Positions 4,098-7,707 of a DNA stretch of 7,707 nucleotides are shown one piece after another. The notes beneath the pieces are model-generated. The model was not told where the DNA came from and did not search any database. It was given only the letters and a program-made list of their open reading frames with translations. This DNA comes from Chryseobacterium sp. (GTDB lineage: Bacteria > Bacteroidota > Bacteroidia > Flavobacteriales > Weeksellaceae), in NCBI GenBank assembly GCA_003852805.1, contig RDDY01000354.1, positions 1-7,707 on the forward strand, written 5' to 3'. Numbering within the stretch: the first letter of the stretch is position 1; each line of letters starts with the position of its first letter. A program made the position numbers and the translations under genes.

Positions 4098-6499
4098 AAA
4101 TTTTGAAGTTTGGGGGGAAATCCCTGCAATCGGGGCTCGACCTCGTTATCGACATAATCACGAACAGAGCAAAAGAAAGCGCCGTTGCGGTGGTGGTTTC
4201 GGCGGTGGGAGAAACAACCGATATTTTGGAGCGACTGTTAGAACTCGCAAAAAAACAGGAATACCGGGCGGAATTTCAAAAGTTCACAGAGCTTGATTTT
4301 CACCGCGGGCACGATCTCTCAACCGAGTTTGACCAACTGAGGAAATTGCTGGAAGGTGTATCGCTGTTGGGCGAATACAACCGTAAGATAAAGGACCGGG
4401 TACTGGCCTTCGGTGAACTCATCGCCGCGCGAATTTTAGCGGAGCAACTGAGTGACCGCGGCCTCGGTGCAGTCTCCATAGACAGCAGAGAGTTCTTTGT
4501 AGCCGGCCTACACCACGGCAACGCCTTGATAAAGGATAAGCTTTCAAGAGAGAAAACAAAGCTTTATTTCGCGCGCCTCGACAAAGCGGCAATTCCGGTG
4601 GTGACGGGTTTTATTGCCGCTACCGCTGACGGAGATACAGTGACGCTGGGGCGGAACGGCAGCAATTATTCGGCAGCACTGTTGGCAGATTTTCTCGATG
4701 CCGAGGAACTGCAGAACTTTACCCACGTAGACGGAATATACACTGCGAACCCCGATTGGGTAAAAGAGGCGCGCAAAATAGAAGACCTTCATTTTGACGA
4801 TGCAGCAGAGCTGGCCACCTTCGGCGCGTCGATCCTCCATTCAAAGACCATCGTTCCGTTGTTGCGAAACAATATTCCGTTGCGCATCCTGAACACTTTG
4901 AATCCTGAAAACAGTGGAACCGTGGTGTCGGCAAACCCCACACGGTCGGGAATCAAATCAATCTCGGCGAAGACCGGCGTTTCCCTGGTGCAGTTGGAGG
5001 GCAGGGGGCTTTTGGGCAAGGTCGGCGTGGATGGCAGAGTCTTCAAGGCAATGGCTGCAGAAGGCATCAGCGTCGGATTAATTTCCCAAGGAAGCTCCGA
5101 ACGCGGATTGGGCTTTGTGGTGACAGCGACAGACGGGCCCTCGGCAGCAGAGGCGTTGAAGCGGGAATTCGCGGTCGACATCGAACAAGGAGACGTCAGT
5201 GCGGTCGGTGTTCAGGAGGGCTTGTCGGTCATTTCTATTGTAGGAATTGAGTTGAAGAATTTTGATGGAGCTTTTTCCGCGCTTGTTAAAAACAAAATCG
5301 TTCCAACGCTTTTCAGCAATTCACTGACGGGCCGGAACGTAAGTGTTTTGGTAAAAGATTCGGAGGCAAAGAAAGCAGTGAACGTCATCCACGGACGGAT
5401 TTTTGGCATGTCCAAGAAAGTAAACCTGGCCATCTTCGGACACGGCACGGTCGGCGGAACCTTGATTAAGCAAATCCAAGAATCGGCCGAAGCCATCGAG
5501 CGGCGCAAAAACATTCGACTGAATATTTTTGCCATCGGCAATTCTCAAAAACTGCTGCGGGATGCAAACGGTATCGGCGAGGATTGGCAGGAACGGCTGA
5601 ACGGAGAAGGGCAACCGTATTCCATAAATGATGTCATAGCATATACAGAAAGGCACCACCTCGAGAATTTGATTGCCGTAGACAATACCGCCTGTGCGTT
5701 GTTTATCGAAAATTACATTACGCTGGTGCGCGGTGGTTTTGACTTGGTTTCGTCCAACAAAGTGGCCAACACGCTCTCTTATGACTCTTATGTTCAATTG
5801 CGGGAAAGCCTGAAAATCCACAGAAAGGAATATCTGTACGAGACGAATGTGGGTGCAGGCCTGCCGTTGATCGACACCATTAAACTGCTCCATCTGTCGG
5901 GCGAAAACATCACACGCATACGCGGAGTTTTTTCCGGAAGCCTGAGTTTTATCTTCAACAAATTTTCCGGCGAGAACGTGAGGTTCAGCGAGGTCTTGAA
6001 GGAAGCGGCACAAAACGGCTACACCGAACCGGACCCGCGAGAAGATCTTTCGGGCAACGATGTGGCGCGAAAACTGCTGATCTTGGCAAGGGAACTGGAC
6101 CTGCGAAATGAATTCAGCGAAATTGAAATTGAAAACCTCATTCCTGATTCTTTAACTTCCCTGCCGATTACCGAGTTCTTGCAGAACCTCGACGCCTTGG
6201 ATGCGAGGTTTGATAAGCGTAAGGAGAATTTGGCTGCGGACAAGGTTTTGCGCTACGTCGGAGATTTGAGCGGTGATTTGAGTGGCGAAAAAGGTACGCT
6301 GCGCGCCTATCTCGATGAGGTGCCGGCAGCATCGCCGCTGGGGCAACTTACGGAGTCCGACAGTTTATTCCAGATTTATACCGAAAGTTACGGAAGCAAC
6401 CCGATCATCATTCGTGGGGCGGGCGCAGGCGCTGCGGTCACAGCCCGCGGTGTTTTCGGTGATATACTGAGGCTGGCTGCGAAAACCGGGGCAGAGTAA
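4094..6499 (+). CDS. thrA: Bifunctional aspartokinase - homoserine dehydrogenase
   Basis: A fused enzyme of 801 residues that phosphorylates aspartate and reduces aspartate semialdehyde to homoserine; its length is normal for the ThrA/MetL type. The kinase domain (about 1-285) shows KFGGKSL (5-11), LGRNGSNYSAALLA (185-198), DGIYTANP (213-220) and FGASILHSKT (243-252). A regulatory ACT-like region spans about 295-435. The dehydrogenase domain (about 443-801) has the nucleotide-binding loop IFGHGTVGG (447-455), SSNKVA with Lys556, YETNVGAGLPLIDT (582-595) and GYTEPDPREDLSGNDVARK (642-660). That last motif contains Glu645, Asp656 and Lys660, matching the catalytic residues of yeast homoserine dehydrogenase. 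The kinase motif has Asn191 where E. coli ThrA has Asp (GSDYSA), perhaps a lineage feature. The start overlaps the metX stop as ATGA. The Met-type leaders suggest this copy serves the methionine branch, so metL would be an equally fair symbol. Confidence 0.93.
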   Translation: MKILKFGGKSLQSGLDLVIDIITNRAKESAVAVVVSAVGETTDILERLLELAKKQEYRAEFQKFTELDFHRGHDLSTEFDQLRKLLEGVSLLGEYNRKIKDRVLAFGELIAARILAEQLSDRGLGAVSIDSREFFVAGLHHGNALIKDKLSREKTKLYFARLDKAAIPVVTGFIAATADGDTVTLGRNGSNYSAALLADFLDAEELQNFTHVDGIYTANPDWVKEARKIEDLHFDDAAELATFGASILHSKTIVPLLRNNIPLRILNTLNPENSGTVVSANPTRSGIKSISAKTGVSLVQLEGRGLLGKVGVDGRVFKAMAAEGISVGLISQGSSERGLGFVVTATDGPSAAEALKREFAVDIEQGDVSAVGVQEGLSVISIVGIELKNFDGAFSALVKNKIVPTLFSNSLTGRNVSVLVKDSEAKKAVNVIHGRIFGMSKKVNLAIFGHGTVGGTLIKQIQESAEAIERRKNIRLNIFAIGNSQKLLRDANGIGEDWQERLNGEGQPYSINDVIAYTERHHLENLIAVDNTACALFIENYITLVRGGFDLVSSNKVANTLSYDSYVQLRESLKIHRKEYLYETNVGAGLPLIDTIKLLHLSGENITRIRGVFSGSLSFIFNKFSGENVRFSEVLKEAAQNGYTEPDPREDLSGNDVARKLLILARELDLRNEFSEIEIENLIPDSLTSLPITEFLQNLDALDARFDKRKENLAADKVLRYVGDLSGDLSGEKGTLRAYLDEVPAASPLGQLTESDSLFQIYTESYGSNPIIIRGAGAGAAVTARGVFGDILRLAAKTGAE

Positions 6500-6534
6500 G
6501 AAAACTAAGGTTGCTCGTTCTTTTAACATCGCGG

Positions 6535-6560
6535 TTGCAGGCTCTGTCGCACAATCTTTG
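6535..6560 (+). promoter_or_regulatory. Weak candidate promoter for the SDR gene
   Basis: TTG (6535-6537) and AATCTTTG (6553-6560, one mismatch to TAnnTTTG) are 15 bases apart, slightly short for this type of promoter. TAAGTTTA (6569-6576) is an alternative -7 element without a good partner. I see no terminator between thrA and this gene (6500-6595), so readthrough from the operon is also possible. Confidence 0.25.
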
Positions 6561-6595
6561 ATACTCTGTAAGTTTAACACCTAAAACCGATCACA

Positions 6596-7594
6596 ATGAA
6601 CAAAGATTTTGACAAGCACAGACAGCGCGCCGAGCAGACGGCTGAAAAATACCGCAAGATTCAGCAAGAGACGAACGAGCGCGAGAAGAAATCCGCAGAA
6701 GAAAAGAAACAGAACGACGCCGTGCAAGCGGGCAAACGAGAACAGCCGGAGCCGCCGTATCCTGATACCCAACTGGACAAACCGGGCAAGGAAGCAGATT
6801 TGGATCTCCAACCGAAATACAAAGCGCCGGATTACAAAGGCTCGGACAAGCTCAAAGATAAAGTCGCCATCATAACGGGTGCAGATTCGGGCATCGGCCG
6901 CGCGGTGGCCATTTTATTCGCGCGCGAGGGCGCCGATGTGGCCATTGTTTATCTGAGCGAACACGAAGATGCCGAGCAGACAAAAAAAGACGTGGAAGCC
7001 GAAGGTCGAAAAGCCGTCACCTACTCCGGAGATGTCAGTGATCCCGATTTCTGCAACGATGTGGTAGAGCAGGTGGTCAATGACTTCGGCAAGGTAGATG
7101 TTTTGGTCAACAACGCGGCCTTTCAGGAACACGCCGAAAAGTTGGAAGACATTACCGACGAGCATTTCGACACAACATTGAAAACCAATCTCTACGGCTA
7201 TTTCCACATGGCGCGCGCCGTCCTGCCGCATATGAAAGAAGGCAGTTCGATCATCAATACGAGTTCGGTAACGGGGCTGTTTGGCAGCGAGAAATTGTTG
7301 GATTATTCATTGACCAAAGGCGGCATCAATGCCTTTACGAAAGCCTTGGCCAAAAATTTGGTGGACAAGGGAATCCGCGTGAATGCCGTCGCGCCGGGCC
7401 CCGTTTGGACTCCGCTTAATCCCGCCGACCGGCAACCCGATGAAATCAAAGAATTTGGTGCGCAGTCGCCGATGAAGCGCGCGGCGCAGCCCGAAGAGCT
7501 TTCGCCGGCATACGTTTTCTTGGCCTCGCCCGTTTGCTCGTCGTATGTCTCGGGCCAGATCATCGGTGTTATCGGCGGTGTGACAAGCGATTAA
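6596..7594 (+). CDS. SDR family oxidoreductase with charged N-terminal extension (YghA/GsP39 type)
   Basis: A 332-residue classical short-chain dehydrogenase/reductase. The Rossmann domain begins near residue 87 with KDKVAIITGADSGIGRAVA (87-105; cofactor loop TGADSGIG at 94-101). It continues with NNAA (172-175), Asn198 in TNLYG, Ser224 in NTSSVTG, and the YSLTK motif with Tyr237 and Lys241, so the Asn-Ser-Tyr-Lys catalytic set is complete. VNAVAPGPVWTPL (262-274) is the usual PG motif. Residues 1-50 are very rich in Lys, Glu, Arg and Gln, probably helical or disordered, and lead to a Pro-rich linker and QLDKPGKEADLDLQPKYKAP (59-78). This linker is typical of the YghA/YhdF/GsP39 group, often described as general stress proteins. 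The substrate is unknown. It is 96 bases from thrA and has its own terminator, so it is probably a separate unit without a link to methionine synthesis. Confidence 0.88.
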   Translation: MNKDFDKHRQRAEQTAEKYRKIQQETNEREKKSAEEKKQNDAVQAGKREQPEPPYPDTQLDKPGKEADLDLQPKYKAPDYKGSDKLKDKVAIITGADSGIGRAVAILFAREGADVAIVYLSEHEDAEQTKKDVEAEGRKAVTYSGDVSDPDFCNDVVEQVVNDFGKVDVLVNNAAFQEHAEKLEDITDEHFDTTLKTNLYGYFHMARAVLPHMKEGSSIINTSSVTGLFGSEKLLDYSLTKGGINAFTKALAKNLVDKGIRVNAVAPGPVWTPLNPADRQPDEIKEFGAQSPMKRAAQPEELSPAYVFLASPVCSSYVSGQIIGVIGGVTSD

Positions 7595-7615
7595 CAGTAA
7601 ATTCAAACAATTTCT

Positions 7616-7643
7616 AAATGCCGGCCTTTCGTCGGCATTTTTT
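7616..7643 (+). terminator. Intrinsic terminator after the SDR gene
   Basis: AAATGCCGGC (7616-7625), loop CTTTC, GTCGGCATTT (7631-7640): a 10-bp stem with one G-U pair, followed by a T run ending at 7643. It lies 21 bases after the SDR stop. Confidence 0.9.
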
Positions 7644-7653
7644 ATACAAGGTT

Positions 7654-7707
7654 CCGTTACCGAACTCGTATTGATGATCGAACTGCCTTCTTTCATATGC
7701 GGCAGGA
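7654..7707 (-). repeat. 54-bp perfect inverted copy of SDR codons, reaching the window end
   Basis: The reverse complement of 7654-7707 is identical to 7221-7274 inside the SDR gene, covering the codons for LPHMKEGSSIINTSSVTG. The match stops at 7653/7275 and continues to the last base, so its real length is unknown. It could be the start of a second, inverted copy of the gene, an invertible segment, or a chimeric join at a contig end. Confidence 0.95.

Noticed and set aside
5321..6013. 230-codon minus-strand frame inside thrA
   Set aside because: It is a shadow of the homoserine dehydrogenase coding frame, which has all its catalytic motifs on the plus strand.
7307..7696. 129-codon minus-strand frame beginning MKEGSSIINTSSVT
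   Set aside because: Its start is the inverted copy of the SDR fragment and the rest is antisense to the SDR gene; it is a product of the inverted repeat, not a gene.

Overview
The window looks like chromosomal DNA from a member of the Bacteroidota. Start codons sit in A-rich contexts without Shine-Dalgarno sequences. Candidate promoters resemble the Bacteroidota form (TTG/TTTG, then TAnnTTTG). The compact metY-like / metX-like / fused aspartokinase-homoserine dehydrogenase order is one I associate with this phylum. The genus cannot be read from the sequence.

Layout. At 1-265 on the minus strand is the N-terminus of a probable type IIG (Eco57I-like) restriction-modification protein that leaves the window. 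About 1.3 kb without a convincing gene follows (266-1580). It is filled with short palindromic and direct repeats, an 11-bp tandem repeat and a C10 tract. From 1535 to 1880 lies the leader of the main operon, and it is the most interesting part of the window. It holds two consecutive short Met-rich reading frames (23 and 25 codons). Each is followed by a strong intrinsic terminator, and each can form the mutually exclusive pairings of a classical translation-dependent attenuator. The operon follows at 1881-6499: O-acetylhomoserine sulfhydrylase (MetY type), a short MetX-like homoserine acyltransferase (starting on the base after the metY stop), and aspartokinase-homoserine dehydrogenase (4-nt ATGA overlap). 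A separately spaced SDR oxidoreductase of the YghA/GsP39 type (6596-7594) ends in its own terminator. The last 54 bases are a perfect inverted copy of an internal piece of that SDR gene.

How the genes work together. The fused kinase-dehydrogenase supplies both steps that flank aspartate-semialdehyde formation on the way to homoserine. The MetX-like enzyme would activate homoserine by O-acylation, and MetY would replace the acyl group with sulfide to give homocysteine. The set is therefore a direct-sulfhydrylation methionine operon. The two Met-codon-rich leaders suggest that the operon senses methionine through ribosome stalling, with two attenuators in series. I see no SAM riboswitch. I am not aware of a described Met-leader-peptide attenuator family in this phylum, and that is from memory without a search.
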